Origin: Coffea arabica
Taxonomy: Eukaryota > Streptophyta > Magnoliopsida > Gentianales > Rubiaceae
NCBI RefSeq assembly: GCF_036785885.1
Contig: NC_092316.1
Coordinates: 51,283,001-51,347,000 of the forward strand
DNA: 64,000 nucleotides
Direction: 5' to 3'
The notes beneath the pieces were generated by a model that was not told the origin of the DNA, ran no database searches, and worked only from the letters and a program-made list of their open reading frames with translations. The translations under genes and the position numbers were made by a program. Position 1 is the stretch's first letter. Every line of letters begins with the position of its first letter. Below, in pieces: positions 25,435 to 36,429 of this stretch.

Positions 25435-27584
25435 TCTTCTGTAATCACACAAAGGTAATTGTTTTTAGTGCATGCACAGGTAATACAGAGCAAGTATCTT
25501 TTATTGTCCCACAAAAATAAAAAAATCCTAGTTTGTCTATATAACAGCCAACATATAACCATCCAAATAAACAAAAAATCCAGCAAATTAATAATTAAAA
25601 AAGACAAACCCATCGTTTTCCATCCTAACCCGACAATGACTTGTTATGAACTTTAAGGGACCACACTAACAGATTTCAAACAAATAATTGTCTACATATT
25701 AAAGCCCATGCAGTCATTAAAAAAACCCATACCATTGTTTCTATGCAATAAAATTGATTAACAATTAGAAATTTCTAAAATCGAGAAAAAATTGCAAAAT
25801 CGAACCTCATAGATCTGCCCAAGCTCTCATAATCTCCTTTCACAATCTTCAAATTCAATTCTGCCGTCTGTTAACAACCACATCGCTTACCCATTTTTTC
25901 ATTCAAGATTGCACCAGAATTTTCAATTTTGTTAGTGGACGTTTTGCTAAGGCTTCGGGCACCAGTGAAGAGAAAGTAAGTAACCCGACAAAGAAAAAAA
26001 GGAAGAGAAAGTGACCCGACATAGTCAAAAGGGGACCTTTGTCTGTTCTGTTCCCTAATTTCTTTTTCTTTTTCTGTCCCATGCCAGATGGAGGGAAATT
26101 TCCCTCCATTATTTCAGGGTAATTTTGGAAACTTGCATTTCATAAACCAGCGTATATGGGTATTTTGGGTTGTTCAATGTTTTCATAAGGATATTATTGT
26201 CTTTTCAATATTTCGTTTATGTCCATTAGAGTTGACTGTTAGTTTTTGGGGTAGACTGAGGAAAAACAAACGTTGGGGGGTAAAGTGAGAAACGGCCTAT
26301 ACTTAAATGGGATAAAGTGCGATTAACCCTAAAACAAAATTGCCCTTGAATTATTTTGACTTTTTATTTACCTTGTTTTCCTTTCTTTTATTTTTTTTTC
26401 TCATTCTTCTTTATTTAATTCTTTCTCTTTTCCACAAAAATCTTCACTTTAATGATTGAAATTAAAAAAGAGAAATTGCAGAGATCTATTTTCTCCTTAA
26501 ATGATTAAAAAAAATATTCAAATCACTTTCCTAAAATATAATTTTTTTAGCCTTTTAATTCTTTTAATTTTGGGGTTTCCTCTTTTCTTTCTAGTTTTTT
26601 ATTTTATTCACAAGAAAATATCATAAAACGAAATTGTTTCCTTTCTTTTATTTCTTTTTCTCTTTCTTCTCTCTTGTGTCCTTCCCAATAGAAAATTTCA
26701 TTTCAACGAAAATTTTTTATTTGAGTTTGTAATTGCATATTTCTGGGTGAAAGTTTAAAAAGTATCAAAAACTAATTTTGATTTTTTATATGATGCCACG
26801 TGTCACAAATTTCAATTGATGATTATTAATTAAGTCACAATTTCATCTTAAGATATTTTCTCGAGAATAAAATGATAAACTAGAAAGGACAGAGGAAAAT
26901 CCAAAATTAAAAGAATTGAAAGGCTTAAAAAATTGTATTTTAGGAAAGTGATTTGAATATTTTTTTTAATCATTTAAGGAGAAGATAGATCTCTGCAATT
27001 TCTCTTTATTAATTTCAATCATTAAGGTGAAGATTTTTATGGGAAAGAGGAAGAATTAAATAAAGAAGAAAGAGAAAAAGAAATAAAAGAAAGGAAAACA
27101 AGATAAATGAAAAGTCAAAATAATGCAATGGCAATTTGTCCTATAAGGGGTTAAGTGAGCAAAATTAAAAGTTAGGGGGTAAACTGAGAAATACGGTATA
27201 CCTTAAGGGGATTAAATATGATTAACCCTAAGGAATAAAACACAAAACAAGCTATACTTGGGATTTACGTAGAGGTATAAATATCTTTTTGATGTCACTA
27301 TTACATAACATTAGAGTTGATTAATGGTTTAGGGGATAAAATGAGAAAAAAATAACGTTAGGGAACAAAGTGCAAAAGTGGCTATACCTCAGGGAGAGCT
27401 TTTGTGATTAACCCATCATAAAATGAATAATTTTCGTTAATTAGTTACTAATAGTTAACTAGACCTAATTTTGCAAGCAATCGGGCCTACAATTCTATCA
27501 AGGGAGGTAAACATAATTTTACAAATCTCAGGAGAGGCTAGTGAAATTATTAGAAATCTCAAGGCTGGTTTCTGAAACTATCCC

Positions 27585-27783
27585 AAGAAACTATTAAAAG
27601 TACAAAAGATACAAACAGACAAACAAATAAAAAAGTGCTGACACCAAAAACGACACTTCCATGCTTGGCCTGCCGCACTAATAGAAAACGTGTGGCACTT
27701 TCATTCCGCACTCTTCTTGCTAAAAGGGCTTCTAGTACTTCAGTCAAGTGAAAGAATTCCATTCTGTTTTCTTCAAGGAAATC
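27585..27783 (+). promoter_or_regulatory. short P5CDH upstream region
   Basis: Only 199 bp separate the end of the MULE nest from the P5CDH start codon, and the first 9 bp are the MULE target duplication. An ACGTG core (27,688-27,692) in AAAACGTGTGG could bind bZIP/ABA-type factors. I see no clear TATA box. A leader of some length must start here or within MULE sequence. Confidence 0.5.
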
Positions 27784-30700
27784 ATGTATAGACTAAAGGG
27801 TTGCCGGGAATTGAGGAAGAGAGCTTCTCAAATTGCTCTCAATTGGTTCAGCACGTTCAGTTTTTCTAGGTAATGTTAATGTTTTTATTGGGATTTTGCT
27901 GAGGCTTTTTGCGTGTTTGATTTTGTTGAATTTTGTCACGAAGGTTTTCCGAGGATCTTTTCATCTCTGTGAATCTGTGATTGTGATTCGTTTTTTGAAA
28001 TTTGATCAGACTTCAAATGCATAATTAGAGCTATAAATTGTTTTTGATAATTTTATTCGTCATTAGAGGTGATCAGATTATTATCCGCCTGGCATAATTG
28101 CACTGAGCACTACTATGTAAAAGGAGGCCCAAATTAGTGAAATGAAGATACTTGAAGAAGCAAAGTTTTGAGTAGGCTTAATTGAATTCCAAAACCATGT
28201 TCTAGCTTTCGATTCAATTTGCTCGCATGGGCTTTCTCTTTCTTTTTCATTGCTTAATTGCCAAGAACATCTACTTTAACCTTAGATAACTTTTTTCATG
28301 CTATCTTCATTGGTGATGCTTGACGTCTTGGTTGTTGCATGCTTGTCTAGTTGCAGCATTCCTCTTGATCTCCATGCGAAATAATATCTACTATAAGCCA
28401 GTAAAAATGTGATTTTGTCAGCTTTGAACTATGATGATGTAGATTTAGATCTTTGGGGAAACATGATGAGATTCGGGTTCAATAGTTTTAAGAAATGTTA
28501 GCTCGTTGAAGTACAATTTGGTGAAACTGGAATAGTGTTCAGATAAGGTGATGCATGGCTAATGTTAGCTGTCTTGGTCTTGTAGTTGCATTTAGTAAGT
28601 GTGAGTAACTCAGTTTGCTAAGTTTTTCTATGCTGTTGCACAAGTTATAGCTTAATGTTGTTGTGCATCACTACTGCTAGCTTACTGTTCTAGTATTGCT
28701 GCATTTGAAGTTGCAAAACACAATTGTCTGTGAAGATGATGTTAGTTATGATGCTTTAGTTTTAGATTTTACGGGTAAAAAGGACTTTGGTTTGGTTGTG
28801 AAACAAGTTTGTGCCATGACATATAGTTTAGTGAAAATTACTCAGACAAGATGATGCGTTAATGAATGTATTGTTCCTTATTGCTCTAATTGCAAGTGAA
28901 ACTGTGGTAACTTTACCAGTTTTTCTCAGTGGTTTTTCATTAGGAGTCTGACCATTAACTTTTGCAAAGTGCAGATCAACCCACTCTGTATCTTTTGACC
29001 CCATAATAACAGCTGAAGATATATCCGGTTCAAAACCTGCAGCAGTACAGAACTTGGGTAAGTAACACTGGTTTACCAACTTGTAATACTGAAAACTTGT
29101 AAAATACGTCTTATCTCATGATTTGAAACAGTTAATGTAGACGTATAAGTTGTTGCTTGTGTATTCTTGTGTTCCCCTCAAATGATTCTGTAGGCTGATA
29201 AAGGGTCTATAGTCTCTTGCAAGATAAAATGTCCTGAAGAAGGATGTTGTCTTCTTTAGTGCAGGGTAACTGGACCAGACCTTCTAATTGGACTACCATA
29301 GTAGATCCATTGAATGGAGAGCCATTCATCACAGTCTTTGAAGTGGATGAAAGAGGGTTACAGGTTTGCAACGCGTAATTGTACTAGATCAACATTCTGC
29401 AGTCTGTTCAAATTGAAAATTTGTTTGTTAGTAATAGCTATATACCCTGTGAAAAATCTTTGCCCTGCTTTTTACCTTTCACTGATAAAACTGGGATGCT
29501 TCTTCTATTCCTACACATGTTTTTTTTTTAACTCTTTGAGATACAATTTTTCATGAATGTAAAGTTGGCATGACCAATTGTTACAGTGCCAAAGCAACAT
29601 TCTTTGCCTAATTTGCTTATGACTGGACATCTGTCGCAAGAGTCTCATGCTGTCCGATGCTTTTGCAGCCATATATAGAGAGCTTGCACAAGTGCCCTAA
29701 ACATGGTCTGCATAATCCATTTAAGTCACCAGAGAGGTGTGAGTTCCTAAAGTTCATTTTTTTAACCTGCCTTCCTCGGAACACGTCCCCCTTTTATTGC
29801 TATTCCTATTCCTTCTCTTGTTTGGCTTATTCGACATCGAATAAATAATATCTCATACTAATCTCCGTACTGGAAGTTAGTTTGGTAATGTTTTATTCAC
29901 TTGTAAGAAAGTCAAAAAGATGTTAAGAGGAGTGTTTATTTCAGGTATCTTATGTTGGGGGACATATCTGCAAAAGCAGCTCACTTGCTCTCTCTGCCCA
30001 AGGTATTAAATTATGGAGACAAAAATGTTATGCTGTTAACTGATCATCTTATCAAATGTTTGGCTTTCTGGATCTTAATTTGTTTTGTTACATATTGTCT
30101 TAGATATCTGACTTCTTCACTAAGTTAATTCAAAGGGTGTCTCCAAAAAGTTATCAGCAGGCTTACGGTGAGGTTTACGTTACACAGAAGTTTCTGGAAA
30201 ACTTTTCAGGTGATCAGGTACTGGAGATGTTTAACACCGCAGCTTGTTTGTTTCTATTATTTTTTTAGCCTATAAATAATAATTGGCTTTAGCTATTTTG
30301 ATTTGACTGTGAAGTATTTTCAATGTCCAGTTGGTAACTAGATTGGCCTGATAAAAGATCTTAATTTGTTGAGTAATTTATTTTCTTGCAATTATTTAGC
30401 CTCTGTGTGTGTGCGTGTCTATATCTTTTCAATATGTTTTTATGAGTACACTCGTGATGCATATTTTCTGTAACTGAATAAATAAATTGGTCTTCAAATG
30501 TTTTTATTAAGCTACTTCTGTGTCTGACTTCATTTAGTACTTTCAATTTTGTATCCTTTTCTTTTCTTTTTTTTTTTTTGAGCCAATTTTGTATCTTATA
30601 TTCCATCTGTGCACATTGACAGGTTCGTTTCCTTGCAAGGTCTTTTGCTGTACCTGGAAATCATCTTGGTCAGCAAAGCCATGGCTTTCGATGGCCTTAT

Positions 30701-33700
30701 GGTCCTGTAAGATACTTATTACAGGCTCTTTATTCTGATGTGTGGGATGGATAATAAATAGTATGCAGAAGTCACATTTAGTGACACCAAAATTGATGTC
30801 TTTCAATTAACGAGCAGATGGTTCACCTAATCTTCAAAATAAATAGATTATGGTTACATTCCATATACCTGAAGTTGAATGTTTTAGCTAAGTTAAAGAC
30901 AACTAATTAGTTAGGTGCCTTCGGTAGACTATGAGTGGGCCCAAAGTTTTGTTGAAGTTTTGTTGTAATTTTTCTGTTTTAAAGATATGCATTCGATTGC
31001 TGGAGTATGAGTTGCAGGTAACCTTATTAAGTGCAAGTTTGGACTATGGTGTTTCTTGCTAGAAGTACTTCCATTTAAAATGTGCTTCTGAATGTCTTCA
31101 ATTGTTTGGAGACATTTTTCTGATAAGAGAAAGAGGTGAGCTTAAAAAGCCTCTCCCGGATCTTGATCCAAAAGTTAAAATGTAGCAAATTGAGCGCCTA
31201 AACTTCTGCATTTGAACATCATATGCTCTATAGCTAACAGATGATATCCTCTTGTGCTAGAAGAGCTATTTAGTTACTGTATTTAGAATATTGCCTGTTA
31301 AGGACATGGGTAGGTATTAACCATGATAATTTGATGTAGCTGACATATATTAGCAAGTCCATAGGAATATAGGACATAGGACTGAAGCAGAATAGCAGTA
31401 AAGATGAATAACTTCACTTTATGAAATGATGATTGTACAAGAATATTCAAATAAAATTAATTAGGCCTTTGGACTCATCTCTTTGATCAATAGTAATCTG
31501 AATCTTTAATGGCTGAAGAAACCTTGTATCTGTGCAGTGTATCTATGAATTTGAAGCAGCCAATCCCTGTATTTCATGGATACTGATCATTCTTGCTTTT
31601 CCTTAATGATTAAGTATTTATTTCAGGATTTTTGATTGAAATCTTGTGAAATAATTTTGCAGGTGGCAATAATTACTCCATTCAATTTCCCATTAGAGAT
31701 CCCCGTCCTTCAGTTGATGGGTGCACTCTATATGGGAAACAAACCAGTTCTCAAAGTTGATAGCAAGGTAGGTACTTGAAAAGGCAAACTAATTAATGAG
31801 TCTAACCTTATAATCAAGTCTGGAGGACTGGCGAAGCATATTGATTCTCCATCTTGCCGAACAAATCAGGGAAGTTATTTGAATGGTTCAGCAACCTTGT
31901 ACCGGAAATTAAATGTTACAGACAATTAGTTTGATTAAAGGTGTCACTTTTATGGGACTTCTTCCTCTTGTATTCCTGCTATACCTTTTCTTTTTTTAAT
32001 CTAGTCATCTTCTCTTTCACACAAATGCTTGGGCAGGGTGTACTCTGCCGCATGCAAACACAAACATATATGTTAAGAATGCTTCCATAGGTTGGTTCAT
32101 ATAGATTTTGAACGATTATGATCATTGGTTGTGTTCCATAGGTCTCCATTGTTATGGAAAAAATGCTGCGACTTCTCCATGAGTGTGGTTTACCTAGGGA
32201 GGATGTTGACTTCATAAATTGTGATGGAAATACCATGACCAAGCTTCTTCTTGAGGTAAGTTTATCTAATGTGTCTTCATGACTAAAATTGCTTGGATAT
32301 TGCCTCCTCACCATGGAATTTTCTCTTCTACCATCCGCTGCCAAATTTAAGTTCAGTCATTTCTCCCAAAAACTTTTTGGTTTGAATTGACATGATCACA
32401 AATTATCTGCTATAGTTCTTTTCTTGTTGATGGACCAAATTGGTACAATTCTGTGCTGAGAATAGCGTTTTAGTCTTTAGCAGACATAAACTCATGCAGC
32501 TCCTATTCTTCATTTTTTCTGCATAATGATTTTGTTTTTAGGGATTATTCCCTATAATGCCTTATTTCACAAGAAAAGCAGAAATAGGGTAAAAAGAGAC
32601 TACAGTATCATAAAAGGCAATTCTTCTTCCAAACTACTTCAGGCAAAACCACGGATGACTCTGTTCACTGGTAGCTCGAGGGTAGCTGAAAAATTAGCTG
32701 TCGACTTAAAAGGTCGTATCAAATTGGAGGATGCTGGGTTTGACTGGAAGATCCTTGGGCCTGATGTTCAGGAGGTTTGTGAAAGCTTACAGCATTAAAA
32801 AGTTTGACATTTTCTATATGAATAATCAAGTTGAAATTCACACCAAATATTAACTAAGCTATATCGGTAGGTGGATTATGTTGCCTGGGTCTGTGATCAT
32901 GATGCTTATGCATGTAGCGGTCAGAAGTGTTCAGCTCAATCAATTCTTTTCATGCATGAGGTCAGCAACATCTGCCTGATGTTTTAAATTTTCATTGTTT
33001 GATATTGATATGCTGTATTATAAGATAGCTGATGATTAACAATATTTTATGCATTAAAACATTGTTATGCTGGTGCAGAATTGGGGTAGAAGTCCACTCC
33101 TGGATACAATAAAAAAACATGCTGCAAGAAGGGAGCTAGATGACCTCACTGTTGGCCCTGTCCTTACAGTAAGGGCAATGACTTGCTTTCTTGTCCTAAA
33201 TTGCCTCCAGAGTGAAAATGACTCTGGAAGATTCTGCAACTTTTATTATTAATAGTTGTGTTTATTTTTTATAATTTAGATAACAAGTTGACCAAACATG
33301 ACCTGACTGCTGTGTGTTCCTGGAAATCCATTGAATTCTAATTTTGCTGAAGATGCACCTACCACACATGAAAGGAAAGAGGAATAGTTCAAATTCTCTA
33401 TTGTTAGATTTCAGTCTACCAGTTGCAAAACAGTTTTCCCGAACTATACCATATTATTCTGAATTCCATGTCATTCAGCAACTGAACTTGCTCATTTCTT
33501 TTTCTGGGTCAAAGATACTTCTGTTCTATGTCTAGTTGAATTGCTTCATTTGACCAATGAGCGACTGGCGGGTTTTCTAGGCTTTCTAGCACCTGGCCTC
33601 TATGCATGCTTGTTGGGAGAATTAACTTTGGACTTACCTGGTCCTCCTAATGTATGTCAGCAGGAGGAGGGAATGAAACAGACTAGCATTTAGGTTCCAC

Positions 33701-36429
33701 AAGCTTTTTGTAGCCACTTAATTGAGGAACTTTTCAGTTCTTTAAGATTTCAACTTGGGTTTGTGTGACATTTCCATGCTCCACATAATATCTTACCTGT
33801 GCCATTGAAGTTATATGGGAGAATAGGTATGACTACATATACAATGAGTTACTTATGTCATGGAAGAAAGACCATGGCCCTTGTCTAGCTGTCTTCCTTT
33901 TCCATTCCCTCGAAGACCTATTTGTCATTAAACATCTCAACTCGCTATCAGGTTGATGATTCACACTAAATGATGAACTAAGTTATCTAAATGGAGTGCC
34001 ATGGACCAGTTAGTGATGGCTTCAAGGACCATCCAGGGAGTTTATGAGCCATTGTTACATGTCATCATCTCATTTCCTTTTATTCTTTGCAGGTTAATAC
34101 AGAAGCATTGTTGCTCCACAAGAACAAATTGCTTAAGATACCGGGATCAAAGTTACTTTTTGGTGGTAAAGCATTAACAAACCATTCTATTCCTGCAATA
34201 TATGGAGCAATTGAACCAACTGCAGTGTTTGTTCCTCTTGAGGAAATACTTAAGGACGACAATTATGAATTGGTGACAAAAGAAATTTTTGGTCCATTCC
34301 AGGTAATAAATATGACAAACAAATAGCATCTTGTACTTATCAACTAAGCTTTCTGATTGAGATCTGGAAAAAGTTTGAATATGACTTGTTCTTTTATGTG
34401 ACCGTTCCCTGTCACTGATATATATGATCATTTGTGTGATATTTTATTTCAGATTGTTACTGAATACAAAGATAATCAGCTCCCAATGGTATTGAATGCC
34501 CTTGAAAAAATGCATGCACATTTAACAGCTGCAGTGGTTTCAAATGATGTGCTCTTCCTACAAGTAAGTTTCAACTTTTTGTTGGTTGCCTTTTTAATGT
34601 TCAAGTTGTGTTTTCCTTTAAAAACAAATGTCTATCATTAACATCTTTGTTCCCTATCTCATCAACTGTTTCATCTGTTCCACAAAAATCAATATTTTTT
34701 ATTTCCTGATTATGCAAATCATGTATGAATTGAGATTTTGATGCTGGGCTGCAATGGTTGTCAACGGCATTTTGAAGTGCTTGATCTAAATAGCTAATAG
34801 CATAGATTTTGGTATTGAGACATGGGGAAAATTACCTTTAAGCCGAGATTTCCTCAAGTTGGACTTTAATTGACTTCTTTCTTTTATGACCTGGGGGAAA
34901 TGAATAGGAACATAATTTAATAAAATTGATGCAAGATCGATATCTGATGTAGGTTGCGCTCAATTCTGTTAAACTTGTGTTGTCATGGAAATTAATGTTT
35001 GCAAAAAGTTTGCACACAATGTGGTGGATATGGTTGGTCACACATACTTGAGAAGAAAATTGTCATCCTATGCATTTGGACATGTACAGAGCATATTTAT
35101 CCTCATGGAAGCCATTATATAAGTCAAACTCTGGACACAGGTTGGGCTTGTTAGAGTCACATGTTTGGAAAGTTCATATTTTTTGGTTGGAAAATGAAAC
35201 TAGGAGAAAGAGTAGAGAAAGGTGCCTCAAGCTTGCATATAAACCCACATATTCTGTATTTTTACTGTTCTATCATTGAATCAAGGGAACAGCCTGCATT
35301 ATGCGTTTGCTTTCAGAATCAGTAATGCTGATGGGGATTCGATGTGTAAGGAACAAACCAAATGTAAATTAAACTTATTTAGATGTTTTAGAGTCTCCTG
35401 TAAATGTTATAACCCCTTGATCAAAGAGAAAGTGCATTTTCTTGTTAACCAAAATGTAAATTAAACTTGTTTGTCTGACGTAAATATTATAATCCCTTGA
35501 TCAAAGAGCATGTGTATTTTCTTGTTAACCTAAATTTGATGAGAAATGGAAACGGTCAAAAGTTACAAATAGGTGTTTCGGGTCAGCACCTTTCATGGTG
35601 ATGTGGATGGATTCTGAACTTGCAGAGTGCTGCAAAAGTTGTGTTTTGGTTGACACAAAGAGCCTGCGTTAAATGGATTCAAGCGAATCCTCAAAATCAG
35701 CTGAGCAGAAGTATCTTCAAAATTGTTAACTAATGGTCAATAGGCATAGATATCCCATCAATGTAGGACCACAAGAGTGGGAGAAAGATTGCTGCAGTTG
35801 CACGTTTAGTCATAAAAGCCTAGGCATGCTTTAGAACTATTACCACTGAAAAATTTTAACGAGGTCCATTTTACTTCCAGTAGGTTGTTTCAGTCAATTT
35901 TTACCACGTTCCTATAAAAAATTTTCACATTTGTCTATCCAATCCCGGAAAAATTATGCATTGTTAAAAGTGTCTATCTGAATCTTGACTATATATAATG
36001 GCGTCAATCGCTAGGAATAGCATACTGAACCAACTGGAATGCAATTTTGTGAATTCCTGTTGATCTTCCATTTGCTTATAAAAGATGAATACTATAATAT
36101 AACCTCTATTGCAGGAAGTGATTGGAAAGTCTGTGAATGGAACCACTTATGTCGGATTGAGAGCAAGAACCACAGGGGCTCCACAAAATCATTGGTAAGC
36201 GGAAACTATACAGTGAAATACTACAGTTGCTTATATGCATTAAAGCTCCGTTCTAGTTCTTTCATATGCTAAAATGGTTGCTAACTGCAGGTTTGGTCCT
36301 GCTGGAGATCCAAGAGGGGCAGGCATAGGGACACCGGAAGCAATAAAGCTCGTCTGGTCTTGCCATAGGGAAATTATCTATGATGTTGGCCCGATAGCAC
36401 AGAATTGGCAGATTCCTCGTTCTACTTGA
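27784..36429 (+). CDS. P5CDH: delta-1-pyrroline-5-carboxylate dehydrogenase, mitochondrial
   Basis: This ALDH12A1 enzyme oxidises glutamate-gamma-semialdehyde/P5C to glutamate with NAD+, the last step of proline and arginine catabolism in mitochondria. Sixteen exons: 27,784-27,869; 28,975-29,057; 29,260-29,363; 29,669-29,736; 29,945-30,002; 30,104-30,217; 30,623-30,706; 31,663-31,767; 32,142-32,255; 32,643-32,774; 32,871-32,960; 33,079-33,168; 34,093-34,302; 34,453-34,563; 36,115-36,194; 36,291-36,429. They join in frame to 555 aa, the family's usual length. The Arg-rich N-terminus is a likely mitochondrial presequence. Catalytic Cys is about residue 336 in SGQKCSAQ, and GPAGDPRGAGIGTP lies near the C-terminus. 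Exon 3 uses the TTTAG acceptor; the TGCAG site 5 nt downstream would give a stop. The gene looks intact. A MULE nest ends 199 bp before the ATG. Confidence 0.97.

Larger units (their letters stand above)
20645..26329. mobile_element. MULE shell 4, apparently intact autonomous element
   Basis: The TIRs are 82 bp (20,645-20,726 and 26,248-26,329) with a single mismatch visible by eye, near the inner end. They start GGGTTAATCGCACTTTATCC. A perfect 9-bp duplication TAAAACAAA flanks it (20,636-20,644 and 26,330-26,338). The 5,685-bp element holds a plus-strand GRF zinc-finger/membrane gene and a convergent minus-strand transposase gene with an open frame. Near-identical TIRs, an exact duplication and intact genes all point to recent movement. 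It is inserted 94 bp inside shell 3. Confidence 0.92.
20551..27228. mobile_element. MULE shell 3, long-TIR fold-back element
   Basis: Both ends begin GGGTTAATCA(C/T)ATTTAATCC in inverted orientation. A perfect 9-bp duplication TAAGGAATA flanks the element (20,542-20,550 and 27,229-27,237). Once the inner MULE is removed the element is 984 bp. Its arms, 20,551-20,644 plus 26,339 to about 26,630 against about 26,840-27,228, are near-complementary over roughly 390 bp around a loop of about 200 bp. Transcription through it would give a long hairpin RNA. It is non-coding. Confidence 0.88.
14601..27414. mobile_element. MULE shell 2
   Basis: Left end GGGTTAATCACAAAAACTA and right end (complement GGGTTAATCACAAAAGCTC) lie in inverted orientation. 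Similarity runs about 150 bp inward, through the TAAACCATTA and TCAAAAAGA motifs. Flanking 9-mers ATTACAAAA and ATCATAAAA differ by two C/T transitions, as expected for an older insertion. The shell sits inside shell 1 and encloses the dead MULE, the Helitron candidate and shells 3 and 4. Confidence 0.7.
13988..27584. mobile_element. MULE shell 1 (outermost of nest)
   Basis: The left end GGGATAATTTCTAAAACC and the right end (complement GGGATAGTTTCAGAAACC) continue as an inverted repeat for roughly 100 bp. A perfect 9-bp duplication AAGAAACTA flanks it (13,979-13,987 and 27,585-27,593), the MULE signature. Its own sequence is only 13,988-14,600 plus 27,415-27,584. Everything between is later insertions, so this was a small non-autonomous element. 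Confidence 0.85.

Noticed and set aside
25435..25452. Six extra codons before the intact transposase start
   Set aside because: They start with TTG and include a likely splice acceptor (TTACAG) just before the ATG exon.
28828..29079. Minus-strand frame opposite P5CDH exon 2
   Set aside because: It overlaps a correctly spliced P5CDH exon and its intron on the other strand; its sequence is the complement of coding sequence.
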